Below, piece after piece: positions 33,369 through 40,269 of a stretch of DNA of 40,394 nt (positions are counted from its first letter, which is position 1; every line of letters begins with the position of its first letter). Origin of the DNA: Micavibrio sp. (GTDB lineage: Bacteria > Pseudomonadota > Alphaproteobacteria > Micavibrionales > Micavibrionaceae); the NCBI GenBank assembly GCA_021604545.1, contig BQJE01000007.1, forward strand, positions 1 through 40,394, in the 5' to 3' direction. The translations under genes were made by a program, and so were the position numbers. The notes beneath the pieces were generated by a model. It had not been told where the DNA came from and made no database searches. It saw only the letters and a program-made list of their open reading frames with translations.

Positions 33369-33742
33369 TGCCGGCTTGTCCGGCTATGACGCTAAACGTT
33401 TGACGGAATAAGCGTTGTGGACCCGGGGGCAGTACCCGGCGGCTCCACCATTTAAGATCTGGAACCGAAGTGTTCTTAGAGTATGGGGCCGAAACAGGAT
33501 CGACACACGTAGTAAAGGTTATAACTTGCGTTCGGCATTGTATCCGCCGTTATCGGGCTATTTTGATAGTTGCAAATGACAACTCTCAGTTCGTAGCATC
33601 CAATGACAACTCTGTTGTTGATGGAGAAGGTCGCATCGCTGCCTAATTGGGCAGTAGCGACAGCTACAAATTAATTCCTCGCCCTTAACCCGGTGAGGTG
33701 GGGCCTGCGGCGAGCCTCGCAACAGAATCGCCGCATTTTTTT
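33369..33742 (+). ncRNA. ssrA: Two-piece (permuted) tmRNA
   Basis: tmRNA frees stalled ribosomes and adds a degradation tag. The gene is permuted as in other alphaproteobacteria. The acceptor piece comes first and ends GGCTCCACCA at 33450; a 34-nt spacer (33451-33484) follows, to be cut out; the coding piece starts with GGGGCCGAAACAGGATCGAC at 33485. The 7-bp acceptor stem GGGGCCG/CGGCTCC (33440-33446) includes the G3-U70 wobble needed for alanine charging. The tag frame starts at GCA 33572 after TAGTT and stops at TAA 33644-33646, in the loop of the CTGCC/GGGCAG hairpin. It has 24 codons, starting ANDNSQFVA and ending GEGRIAA, and repeats NDNS nine codons on. The exact processed ends are not known. 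Confidence 0.92.
33707..33742 (+). terminator. ssrA intrinsic terminator
   Basis: GCGGCGA (33707-33713) pairs with TCGCCGC (33728-33734), followed by A and seven T. It may also form the 3' edge of the primary coding-piece transcript. Confidence 0.7.
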
Positions 33743-33756
33743 ATAAAATATACCTA

Positions 33757-33827
33757 GCGAGGCCCGCCCCTTCTTTTTTAGAGGCGAACAACGCTACGCG
33801 TTGCTTCGCGGGCACCTCGCAACAGAA
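33757..33827. repeat. Palindromic element and direct repeat after ssrA
   Basis: GCGAGGCCCGC (33757-33767) pairs with GCGGG and CCTCGC of 33808-33820 with a 2-nt bulge. Inside it GCGAA-CAACGC (33784-33794) pairs with GCGTTG-C-TTCGC (33798-33809). The 13-mer CCTCGCAACAGAA at 33815-33827 repeats exactly the one in the ssrA tail at 33715-33727, precisely 100 bp apart. It could be a dispersed palindromic repeat or a trace of an insertion at the ssrA 3' end. No gene lies in 33743-33923. Confidence 0.5.
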
Positions 33828-33923
33828 GCTACCCATTTCTCTTCTCATATATGTTTAGACCTCTTGTAGTTTTTCTTTTGTGGGGGCATGCTGCCATCAG
33901 CATCACCGTGAAGGAGAAGACCT

Positions 33924-34307
33924 ATGAGAATTTTTAAAACATTATTTGTAGCCGCGTTGTTTGTTCTGGTTACCACGCCAGTGTTTGCTGTGTCCTGCAA
34001 GGATGTGCAGACCACCAGCGAGATGTGTTTGCATGATCCGTATTGTGAACCGAAACTGGATAGTGGTTCTGTGGTGCGGCCGACCTATGATAATGGCCGG
34101 GCATTTTGCAATGAAGAAACCCATACGTTAGTGAAAGTAAGCTCGGTTGATAATGCCTGTGAGACGGCTAAGGATTTACGGCAGCCTTTGAATTGCGCGC
34201 AGAGTTGTGCGCCCGGCAATATGAGCGAAAACGCCACGACTGATGCGAAATGTTGCAGCATTGTATCTGAACGGACTTGTTCGGCAGCTGCGGCTGGTAG
34301 CGAATAA
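33924..34307 (+). CDS. Small Cys-rich exported protein of unknown function
   Basis: The 127-residue protein has a Sec signal peptide (residues 1-22, ending VFA). The mature part has ten Cys (25, 35, 41, 62, 79, 91, 95, 110, 111, 119), an even number that could form five disulfides in the periplasm or outside. No domain is recognised; it resembles small secreted Cys-rich proteins in general design only. A strong ribosome site (GGAGAAG) precedes the ATG. It lies 26 bp before the O-antigen ligase gene in the same direction and may share its transcript. Confidence 0.65.
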   Translation: MRIFKTLFVAALFVLVTTPVFAVSCKDVQTTSEMCLHDPYCEPKLDSGSVVRPTYDNGRAFCNEETHTLVKVSSVDNACETAKDLRQPLNCAQSCAPGNMSENATTDAKCCSIVSERTCSAAAAGSE

Positions 34308-34333
34308 AGACAGAAATAAAGGCGAGGCGCTTC

Positions 34334-36226
34334 ATGCTTTTTCAGGCTGTACTCTGGTTTTTTGCGCTGGTGTCCAGCCTGATGTTTTTTTCGGCATTTG
34401 AAGCACATCTATTTGCGCTTAGTGTTTTTCTGATCAGTCTGTGTTTGACGGTATCTGTCGCACGCGCCCTTCAGACGGACGGATTATCAGTGCCGCGCTC
34501 GCCTTTGGTGGACGTCGGTTTCGCGTTCTGGGTTTTGGCCTTTATCAGTGTTGTTCTCTCTGAGGCGCGGTTCGAAAGTTTTTTGTATTTCTGGCTTTTT
34601 AGTGCATTGCCGCTGTCATTTTTGGTGTTTTTGCTGCCCCCTGCACCGGAAAAGTTTTTGAAAGCAGGCGCAATCTGTTTTGGTATCTTCATTTCTTTTT
34701 TGGCTATATCCAGCCTTGTGCAGTTTGTCTTCCTAAGAGAAATGCTTGTGCATGACATGGTGTTCTGGCCGCTGTCCAACCCGAATGCATTGGCGGCGTT
34801 GTTGTCACTGGGATTGTTCGGTGCGCTGGGGTGGCTGTTGGTGGCTGAAAAGAAACTGCATTCCAATGGGGCCCTGGTTCTATGTTTTTTATTGGTTGCA
34901 GCGTTGTTTGTGAGTGGTAGTAAGGCTGCGTTTTTTGCGCTTGTTCTTGTGTTGCCTATTTTTGTATTTTTGAATTTAGCCCATGTTAAAAAGCATTGGC
35001 ACTGTATGGCATGGCTTGGTGGTGGTGTGGCTTTGCTTTTTGTAGTGGCAGTCTTAAGTGGCGCAGCCATGCCCGAAAAGCTTGTGTCTATGGGCAGCGA
35101 ACTGGGCATGAAATCGCTGCATCTGCGCTTTGTCATCTGGGCTGGCGCATGGGAGATGATCAGGGATCATTTCTGGACCGGTACTGGTATCGGTACATTC
35201 TTTCTTTATTACCCGGAATATCGCGGTAAAGATTTTATATCCGCCGGACTGATGGCACATAATGATCCGCTGCAGTTCTGGGCGGAAATGGGTGTTGTAG
35301 CACCATTATTGTTTTACGGTTTTATAGTGTTGGCAGTGACGCGCACGGTTAAGACTTTGAAGGTTTTAAAGTCGGATGATCCGCAGCGCGTGATGATTGT
35401 CACGCCATTTTGTGCTTTTGCGGCTTTGATTGTACATAGCCATGTCAGTTTCCCCTTTTATGTTTTGTCGATCCTGTTAAGCGCCGGGTTCTTTCTCGCG
35501 TTGTGGTTTTGGGCAACCGAGAAAAATCTGGAGGAGGGGGGGTATGTTATCGTGCTGCCGCAAAGCTGGCGGTCTCAGACGATATGGGCGGCCTGCTTTT
35601 TGCCATTTGTTTTGTTGATGAGCGTTTTTGTGGCGGCGGCAGGAAGCGAAATTTTGCTGCAGCGGGCGCAGATGGCATCCATGAAAGGCGATATGCAGGG
35701 TTTTGCCAGTGATGTGAATGCGGCATCAAAGCTTTCGCAGCGTATGAATGCAAAAGCTTTTATTTTAGCGGTATCGGTGCCGATGGGCATTCTTGAGTCT
35801 GAGCAATCAAGTCTGAGCGCGTCGCAAAAGGACGATTTATATAAACAGGCCTCGGCTTTGCTGGATAAAGCGCAGGATTTAAACCCACGTCTGGCTGATA
35901 GTTTTTACCAGGAGGCGCTTTTGGCGAAGCTGGTGCAAAAGGACGCAGAGATCGAAAATCTATTGTTAGAGGCTTTGCGTGTTAATCCACTTCATGTTGC
36001 TGCACGGCGAAAGCTTGCCTCTTATTATCAAATGGCAGGGCGCAAAGAAGAAGCGTTGAACGTCTTAAGGGAAGGCCTTGACTGGCCTTACAGACAGGAG
36101 GCGGCGATTGGTTTTTACCAGCAGGCGGCGGGCACCTTTCTTGAAAACGGAGACATGGTAGAGCATAAAAAGGCTATGAAGAAAATGGGTGTGTATGTTC
36201 ATCAAAGACGGCAGGGGCAGGAATGA
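34334..36226 (+). CDS. O-antigen ligase/polymerase-like (Wzy_C) membrane protein with C-terminal TPR
   Basis: The 630-residue protein has about twelve hydrophobic segments in residues 1-425. The long periplasmic loop carries LRFVIWAGAWEMIRDHFWTGTGIGTFFLYYPEYRG (about 265-300), the Wzy_C/O-antigen ligase signature that contains conserved Arg and the GxG-x-F turn, and a His in MAHNDPLQFWAEMG (about 308-321). Residues 440-630 are helical with TPR-like repeats (LLLEALRVNPLHVAARRKLASYYQMAGRKEEALNVLREGL). Such proteins join or polymerise surface polysaccharides, or glycosylate proteins. No other polysaccharide gene is in the window, so the glycan is unknown. The next gene starts inside its stop (ATGA overlap). 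Confidence 0.8.
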   Translation: MLFQAVLWFFALVSSLMFFSAFEAHLFALSVFLISLCLTVSVARALQTDGLSVPRSPLVDVGFAFWVLAFISVVLSEARFESFLYFWLFSALPLSFLVFLLPPAPEKFLKAGAICFGIFISFLAISSLVQFVFLREMLVHDMVFWPLSNPNALAALLSLGLFGALGWLLVAEKKLHSNGALVLCFLLVAALFVSGSKAAFFALVLVLPIFVFLNLAHVKKHWHCMAWLGGGVALLFVVAVLSGAAMPEKLVSMGSELGMKSLHLRFVIWAGAWEMIRDHFWTGTGIGTFFLYYPEYRGKDFISAGLMAHNDPLQFWAEMGVVAPLLFYGFIVLAVTRTVKTLKVLKSDDPQRVMIVTPFCAFAALIVHSHVSFPFYVLSILLSAGFFLALWFWATEKNLEEGGYVIVLPQSWRSQTIWAACFLPFVLLMSVFVAAAGSEILLQRAQMASMKGDMQGFASDVNAASKLSQRMNAKAFILAVSVPMGILESEQSSLSASQKDDLYKQASALLDKAQDLNPRLADSFYQEALLAKLVQKDAEIENLLLEALRVNPLHVAARRKLASYYQMAGRKEEALNVLREGLDWPYRQEAAIGFYQQAAGTFLENGDMVEHKKAMKKMGVYVHQRRQGQE

Positions 36227-36918
36227 ACGAGGCCGCAATTTCATTTCAAACCCCTGTTATCCTGATGGGCTTTTGCTATCTAAGTGGCATGGCGATGTTT
36301 CTGGCTGCTCTGTTCTGGCAGTGGCGCGTTTACAGGGGTGATATGGATATTGGTACCCTTAGGGTGACGGTTGGCTTTTGGCTGCTGCGAATTCTTACAG
36401 CGATAACACTGGCATCGCTTGCTTATATGATGTTTACAAAACCAGATAGTCCTATGGTTCTTGTGCCTGAAATTTCCCTGCTGTTCTTTATTTCGGCTCT
36501 TTATATGATGGCGCGCGCGGACAAAAATCTGGTCGGTGTCTTAAAAGATCTGCCATTTGAATTGTTGAAAACCGTCGGAGTCACCTTTGCGTGTTTGATT
36601 GGTTGGGCGGTATCTTTGGCTTTAGGGTGGAGCGTTTTTGAAGTCGTCGGAAAATTGCCGGGCAACGTCGATGGTATCGCCGTTGTGGTTATCGGCCTTT
36701 TGTGGAATGCGCCGCTATTGCTGCTGTATCTGGGCATACAAGCGAAATCAAAAACAGGTGAAGTTTTTTTACCGGAAGGATTAAAATTCTACAAACTGTT
36801 ATGGCCGGTGCTGGCGGCTTACATATTGCTTGTGTTGCCGGAGTTTATCGAACTGGTGGCCAATGCACCGAAAATTCGTGACATGATGCAGGCGGGCCCG
36901 CCTTTGCAGCGTGTCTGA
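36223..36918 (+). CDS. Membrane protein linked to the O-antigen ligase gene
   Basis: A 231-residue protein with about six hydrophobic segments (for example ILMGFCYLSGMAMFLAALFWQW, VTFACLIGWAVSLALGW, and LLWPVLAAYILLVLPEFIELV). No catalytic motif or family is recognised. The ATG overlaps the preceding stop by 4 bp (ATGA), so the two proteins are probably made together and may work together. It ends 126 bp before sspB. Confidence 0.6.
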   Translation: MNEAAISFQTPVILMGFCYLSGMAMFLAALFWQWRVYRGDMDIGTLRVTVGFWLLRILTAITLASLAYMMFTKPDSPMVLVPEISLLFFISALYMMARADKNLVGVLKDLPFELLKTVGVTFACLIGWAVSLALGWSVFEVVGKLPGNVDGIAVVVIGLLWNAPLLLLYLGIQAKSKTGEVFLPEGLKFYKLLWPVLAAYILLVLPEFIELVANAPKIRDMMQAGPPLQRV

Positions 36919-36972
36919 AAGCTTTTCCACAGTATAGTGAGATCAAAACAAGGTGGTGCTGGATTTGTGACA

Positions 36973-36986
36973 TTGATCTATGTCAA
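36973..36986. promoter_or_regulatory. FNR/FixK-type box upstream of sspB
   Basis: TTGATCTATGTCAA matches nine of the ten fixed positions of TTGAT-N4-ATCAA. It also lies in a perfect TGACAT-N6-ATGTCA repeat (36968-36985). It is about 60-70 bp before the sspB start. Binding by an Fnr/FixK-type regulator, and so oxygen control of the downstream genes, is inference. Confidence 0.4.
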
Positions 36987-37044
36987 TGATATTAGGTGGA
37001 TGTCCCACTTGATTTACATACCTTTTATCTGCCAAACATAATAC

Positions 37045-37545
37045 ATGACTGACGACGACGATATTCTGCGCTATGACAAAATGGTTGAAGGCGCCCTACG
37101 GGGTGTCGTGCGTCAGGCTGTCGAGGAAGTCATGGAACATGGCTTACCCGGTGATCATCATTTCTACATTACATTCCTGACCGATTATCCCGGCGTTAAA
37201 ATCCCCGACTATTTGCGCGACCGCTATCCCGGAGAAATGACGATTGTTTTGCAATACCAGTTTTCTGATCTGGGTGTTGATGATGAAAATCTGAACGTGA
37301 CATTGTCATTTAATAATGTGCCGGAGCGTCTGGTTGTGCCGCTGAGTGCGATTAGTATCTTCGCCGATCCGTCCGTGAATTTTGCTCTTCAGTTTCAGCC
37401 TCTGGGTGAAGAGCTGGATGAAAGCGATTTTGTTCTCGATGAGGACGATGATAGCCCGGATGATGACGGTAGCGGCGGCGGCAAGAAAAAGGCCAGTGAG
37501 AAAACCGGAGAGGTTGTCTCTCTCGATAAATTCCGAAAAAAATAG
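37045..37545 (+). CDS. sspB: SspB, ClpXP adaptor (alpha type)
   Basis: The 166-residue protein has the SspB fold region at about 1-120 (MVEGALRGVVRQAVEEVMEHGLPGDHHFYITFLTDYPGVKIPDYLRDRYPGEMTIVLQYQFSDL, then FNNVPERLVVPLSAISIFADPSVNFALQF). A flexible acidic linker follows (DEDDDSPDDDGSGGG), then the C-terminal GEVVSLDKFRKK, in the place of the ClpX-docking peptide. SspB holds ssrA-tagged proteins and delivers them to ClpXP. In alphaproteobacteria it also delivers cell-cycle and other substrates. The ssrA gene is 3.3 kb upstream. It starts about 126 bp after its neighbour, with an FNR-like box in between. Confidence 0.93.
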   Translation: MTDDDDILRYDKMVEGALRGVVRQAVEEVMEHGLPGDHHFYITFLTDYPGVKIPDYLRDRYPGEMTIVLQYQFSDLGVDDENLNVTLSFNNVPERLVVPLSAISIFADPSVNFALQFQPLGEELDESDFVLDEDDDSPDDDGSGGGKKKASEKTGEVVSLDKFRKK

Positions 37546-37553
37546 GAGCCCCA

Positions 37554-38486
37554 TTGTTTTGGCGTGCTGATATAGGACCGGATGCAGAGTCTTTTAAGGT
37601 TTTGCTCAAGCGCGGTGAGTTTGTCGATGAAGCGCGCGACGGCAGGGTTGTTCCCTTTAAAATTTATTATCCGACGGATCACAGTTTAGACAAAATGCCT
37701 GTGGTTTTGTGGAGCCACGGTTTTGGCGGTAATCGTGATGGCGCATCGTTTATTTCGCGTTTTGTGGCGGCGTATGGCTATGCGTTGCTTCATATGACGC
37801 ATGAAGGGACGGATAGTTCGCTGTGGGAGGGCAAGCCGGGCCATCCCTGGGATATTCTTAAGAAAGTGAAAGTGCCGCGTGAAGTCACGCTGAACCGAAT
37901 GTTTGATGTGTCGTTTGTGCTGGATCAACTGCCGGGCTGGGCTGAAGAGAATCCGGATATTGGTGTGCATATGGATTTAGGCAATGTCGGCATGTCGGGG
38001 CATTCTTTCGGGGCGCTGACGACGCAGGTGATGGCCGGGCAGTTGGTTCCCAATGTGAACGATGAACTGACGTCCTATAAGGAAGAGCGTATTAGAGCCG
38101 GTATTCTTTATAGTCCGATCCCCATTAGGCATTTGAGCGATGCTCCAGACGAGCAGGTATATGGATCGATTGATATTCCGCTATTTCACATGACAGGGAC
38201 AGAAGATGATTCACCGATTGAGGGTTTTGATTATACCCGCCGGCTGATTGTGCACGAGCATTCTGGCCATGAAAACAAGCATCTGATGGTTTTAAAAGAT
38301 GGTGATCACATGGTTTATAACGGCACGCGCGGTAAGTTAGGTAAGAACCCGAACCGCGAAAAGCACGAGGACATTATCAAGATCTCAAGCCTGGCATTTT
38401 GGGATGCTTATTTGAAGGGTGATGCTGCGGCAAAAGAATGGCTGGATGGAGAAGGTATGAAGGCCTATATAGATCAGCATGGATAA
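37554..38486 (+). CDS. Alpha/beta hydrolase (dienelactone hydrolase/PAF-acetylhydrolase-like)
   Basis: The start codon is TTG at 37554: AGGAG lies 5 nt before it and no ATG fits the N-terminus. The 310-residue protein has VVLWSHGFGGNRDGASFISRFVAAYGYALLHMTHEG (about 49-84) with the HG-G oxyanion region, GMSGHSFGALTTQVMAG (about 145-161) with the nucleophile Ser in G-H-S-F-G, and a late His in LKDGDHMVYNG (about 255-265). This is the pattern of lipases and acetylhydrolases acting on small esters. No signal peptide is seen, so it is cytoplasmic. It overlaps the following ABC gene by 8 bp. Confidence 0.8.
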   Translation: MFWRADIGPDAESFKVLLKRGEFVDEARDGRVVPFKIYYPTDHSLDKMPVVLWSHGFGGNRDGASFISRFVAAYGYALLHMTHEGTDSSLWEGKPGHPWDILKKVKVPREVTLNRMFDVSFVLDQLPGWAEENPDIGVHMDLGNVGMSGHSFGALTTQVMAGQLVPNVNDELTSYKEERIRAGILYSPIPIRHLSDAPDEQVYGSIDIPLFHMTGTEDDSPIEGFDYTRRLIVHEHSGHENKHLMVLKDGDHMVYNGTRGKLGKNPNREKHEDIIKISSLAFWDAYLKGDAAAKEWLDGEGMKAYIDQHG

Positions 38487-39408
38487 TGCCATTGAAATCA
38501 CAGGCCTTAATAAAACCTACCCCGGATCGAGCAAGGAGCCAGAAAAGCAGGCTTTGATAGATGTTGACCTTACAATACCCAAGGGCTCCATCTTCGGGTT
38601 GCTGGGGCCGAACGGGGCGGGTAAGTCGACAATCATCAATATTATGGCTGGTTTGACAGTAAAAAGCGCAGGTAGCGTAAAAATATGGAATCTTGATATT
38701 GATAAAAACCCGCGTAATGCCAAAACTGCGATTGGCGTGGTGCCACAGGAAGTGAATGTCGACTGGTTTTTTACGCCGAGGCAGACTCTGGATTTGCAGG
38801 CCGGGATGTATGGTGTGCCGAAAGCCGAGCGGCGCACCATGGAAATTCTGGAGACCGTTGGGCTGGCCGATAAGGCGGGGGCTTATTCGCGGGCTCTGTC
38901 CGGTGGCATGAAGCGGCGTCTGATGATTGCCAAGGCGATGGTGCATAATCCGCCTATCCTGGTGCTGGATGAGCCAACCGCTGGTGTTGATGTCGATTTG
39001 CGTCGTCAGCTTTGGGATAATGTGCGGGCTTTGAATGCGCGTGGTGTGACGATATTGCTAACCACGCATTATCTGGAGGAGGCGGAGGAGCTATGTGACC
39101 GGATTGCCATTATCAATCATGGCAAGGTGATTGTGTCCGAGGATAAGGAAAAATTACTAAGCCGGATCGATAACAAAATCATCCGGTTTCGCCTCGATCA
39201 GGAGGTTGGTGATATCCCCGGGAGCCTGGAGGCTTTGTGTGGTAAAAGGGATGGGCCACGGAGCCTGGTGTTTTACTACAGCCCCGGCGAACAATCCGTA
39301 GGAGAGATTATCGAAAAAATCCAGGAATCGGGCTATGGGATTAGCGATATTTCAACCGAAGATAGTGATTTGGAAGACGTGTTTCTCCAATTGACCAGAG
39401 CTGCATAA
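38479..39408 (+). CDS. ABC transporter ATP-binding protein (DrrA/CcmA/NatA-like)
   Basis: A 309-residue ATPase with Walker A GPNGAGKS (43-50), the Q-loop Q90 (VVPQ), signature SGGMKRR (141-147), Walker B ILVLDEPTAG (160-169) and the switch His in TTHYLEEAEE. After residue 215 it has a C-terminal extension (VGDIPGSLEALCGKRDG), as in the ABC-2 exporter group, which exports drugs or lipids/polysaccharides. The usual permease gene is missing: the next gene is a CBS protein 136 bp away and the previous one a hydrolase. The permease may be elsewhere in the genome. Confidence 0.9.
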   Translation: MDNAIEITGLNKTYPGSSKEPEKQALIDVDLTIPKGSIFGLLGPNGAGKSTIINIMAGLTVKSAGSVKIWNLDIDKNPRNAKTAIGVVPQEVNVDWFFTPRQTLDLQAGMYGVPKAERRTMEILETVGLADKAGAYSRALSGGMKRRLMIAKAMVHNPPILVLDEPTAGVDVDLRRQLWDNVRALNARGVTILLTTHYLEEAEELCDRIAIINHGKVIVSEDKEKLLSRIDNKIIRFRLDQEVGDIPGSLEALCGKRDGPRSLVFYYSPGEQSVGEIIEKIQESGYGISDISTEDSDLEDVFLQLTRAA

Positions 39409-39544
39409 GGGCCATTAATATTGGTTTTTTGGCAGTTTACGGCACATTAGGCGGCTCTGATTTGTCTTTTCCGCACAATTATGCTCTTATAGCGCCAATT
39501 CAAAAAATTAAATAAATGTGTGATGTTGAAAGGGGAGGTTAGAA

Positions 39545-40015
39545 ATGACCCAAATACGTGATGTTATGTCGAGGGATTTTAAATGGGTCCCGCCAGAGAC
39601 AACCCTGCGGGATGCTGCCCGCATAATGCGTGACAATGATGTCGGTTTTTTGCCCATAGGTGAAAATGATCGTATGGTTGGTATTATTACCGACCGTGAT
39701 ATTACAGTACGCGCCGTTGCAGAAGGATTTCATCCGCAATCAGATACGGTTCGTTCCGTTATGACGCCTGGTCCTTTTTACTGTTACGAGGATCAGAATG
39801 TCGCTGAAATATGCGACAATATGTCGTTTATAAAAGTGCGCCGCTTGCCGGTGGTGAGTAGAGATAAGCGTCTTGTTGGCGTGGTTTCTCTGGGTGATTT
39901 GGCACAAATCTGTCAAAAAGCGCAGACTGGTGATGCGTTACGACAGATAACAAATCACGGACAAGCCAGTCAGATTAAAGCAGAAGGCAAGGCAGATCAG
40001 GCCAAAGCTGCATAA
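39545..40015 (+). CDS. CBS-domain protein
   Basis: The 156-residue protein consists of two CBS domains, at about 8-63 (VMSRDFKWVPPETTLRDAARIMRDNDVGFLPIGENDRMVGIITDRDI) and 72-127 (VMTPGPFYCYEDQNVAEICDNMSFIKVRRLPVV, then LVGVVSLGDLAQ), plus a polar tail rich in Gln, Ala and Lys. Such pairs bind adenine nucleotides. Stand-alone forms probably sense energy state or regulate a partner; the partner is unknown here. It has a strong ribosome site (AAAGGGGAGG) and a proper terminator (40064-40100). Confidence 0.85.
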   Translation: MTQIRDVMSRDFKWVPPETTLRDAARIMRDNDVGFLPIGENDRMVGIITDRDITVRAVAEGFHPQSDTVRSVMTPGPFYCYEDQNVAEICDNMSFIKVRRLPVVSRDKRLVGVVSLGDLAQICQKAQTGDALRQITNHGQASQIKAEGKADQAKAA

Positions 40016-40063
40016 TTTATAGCTAAGCCAAAGTGAGTATTTTTGTCCTAGGTTGACATGCTA

Positions 40064-40100
40064 AATGTGTCCGGTGATTTACTGCCGGGCACATTTTTTT
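40064..40100 (+). terminator. Intrinsic terminator of the CBS gene
   Basis: AATGTGTCCGG (40064-40074) pairs with CCGGGCACATT (40085-40095) with one G-T pair and a 10-nt loop; seven T follow. Confidence 0.8.
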
Positions 40101-40125
40101 ACTGCCTTTTTCTTTTTTCAGCTAT

Positions 40126-40167
40126 ATGTTAGCTGGTCTCCCCTTTGGGGATAATCTCGGCTAACAT
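40126..40167 (+). promoter_or_regulatory. Hairpin upstream of tRNA-Arg
   Basis: ATGTTAGC (40126-40133) and GCTAACAT (40160-40167) are perfect 8-bp arms; CCCC-TTT-GGGG forms an inner stem between them. It lies 25 bp before the tRNA. It could mark the promoter region (GATAAT at 40150-40155 resembles a -10) or a regulator site. Confidence 0.35.
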
Positions 40168-40192
40168 GTAGAGCATGTAAGCTTCATTAAAA

Positions 40193-40269
40193 GCGCCCGT
40201 AGCTCAGTTGGATAGAGTGTTGGTTTCCGAAACCAAAGGTCGCAGGTTCGAATCCTGCCGGGCGCACCA
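40193..40269 (+). tRNA. tRNA-Arg (anticodon CCG)
   Basis: The acceptor GCGCCCG pairs with CGGGCGC (40259-40265), followed by discriminator A and encoded CCA. The anticodon stem TTGGT/ACCAA encloses TTCCGAA, giving CCG, which reads CGG arginine codons. The D arm has A20 (GTTGGATAGAG), the expected arginine identity position. The T arm is GGTTCGAATCC. Its last ten bases begin the 67-bp tandem repeat. Confidence 0.95.

Noticed and set aside
34471-35136. 221-codon minus-strand frame opposite the O-antigen ligase gene
   Set aside because: Very rich in Lys, Thr and Asn, antisense to a membrane protein, with no domain.
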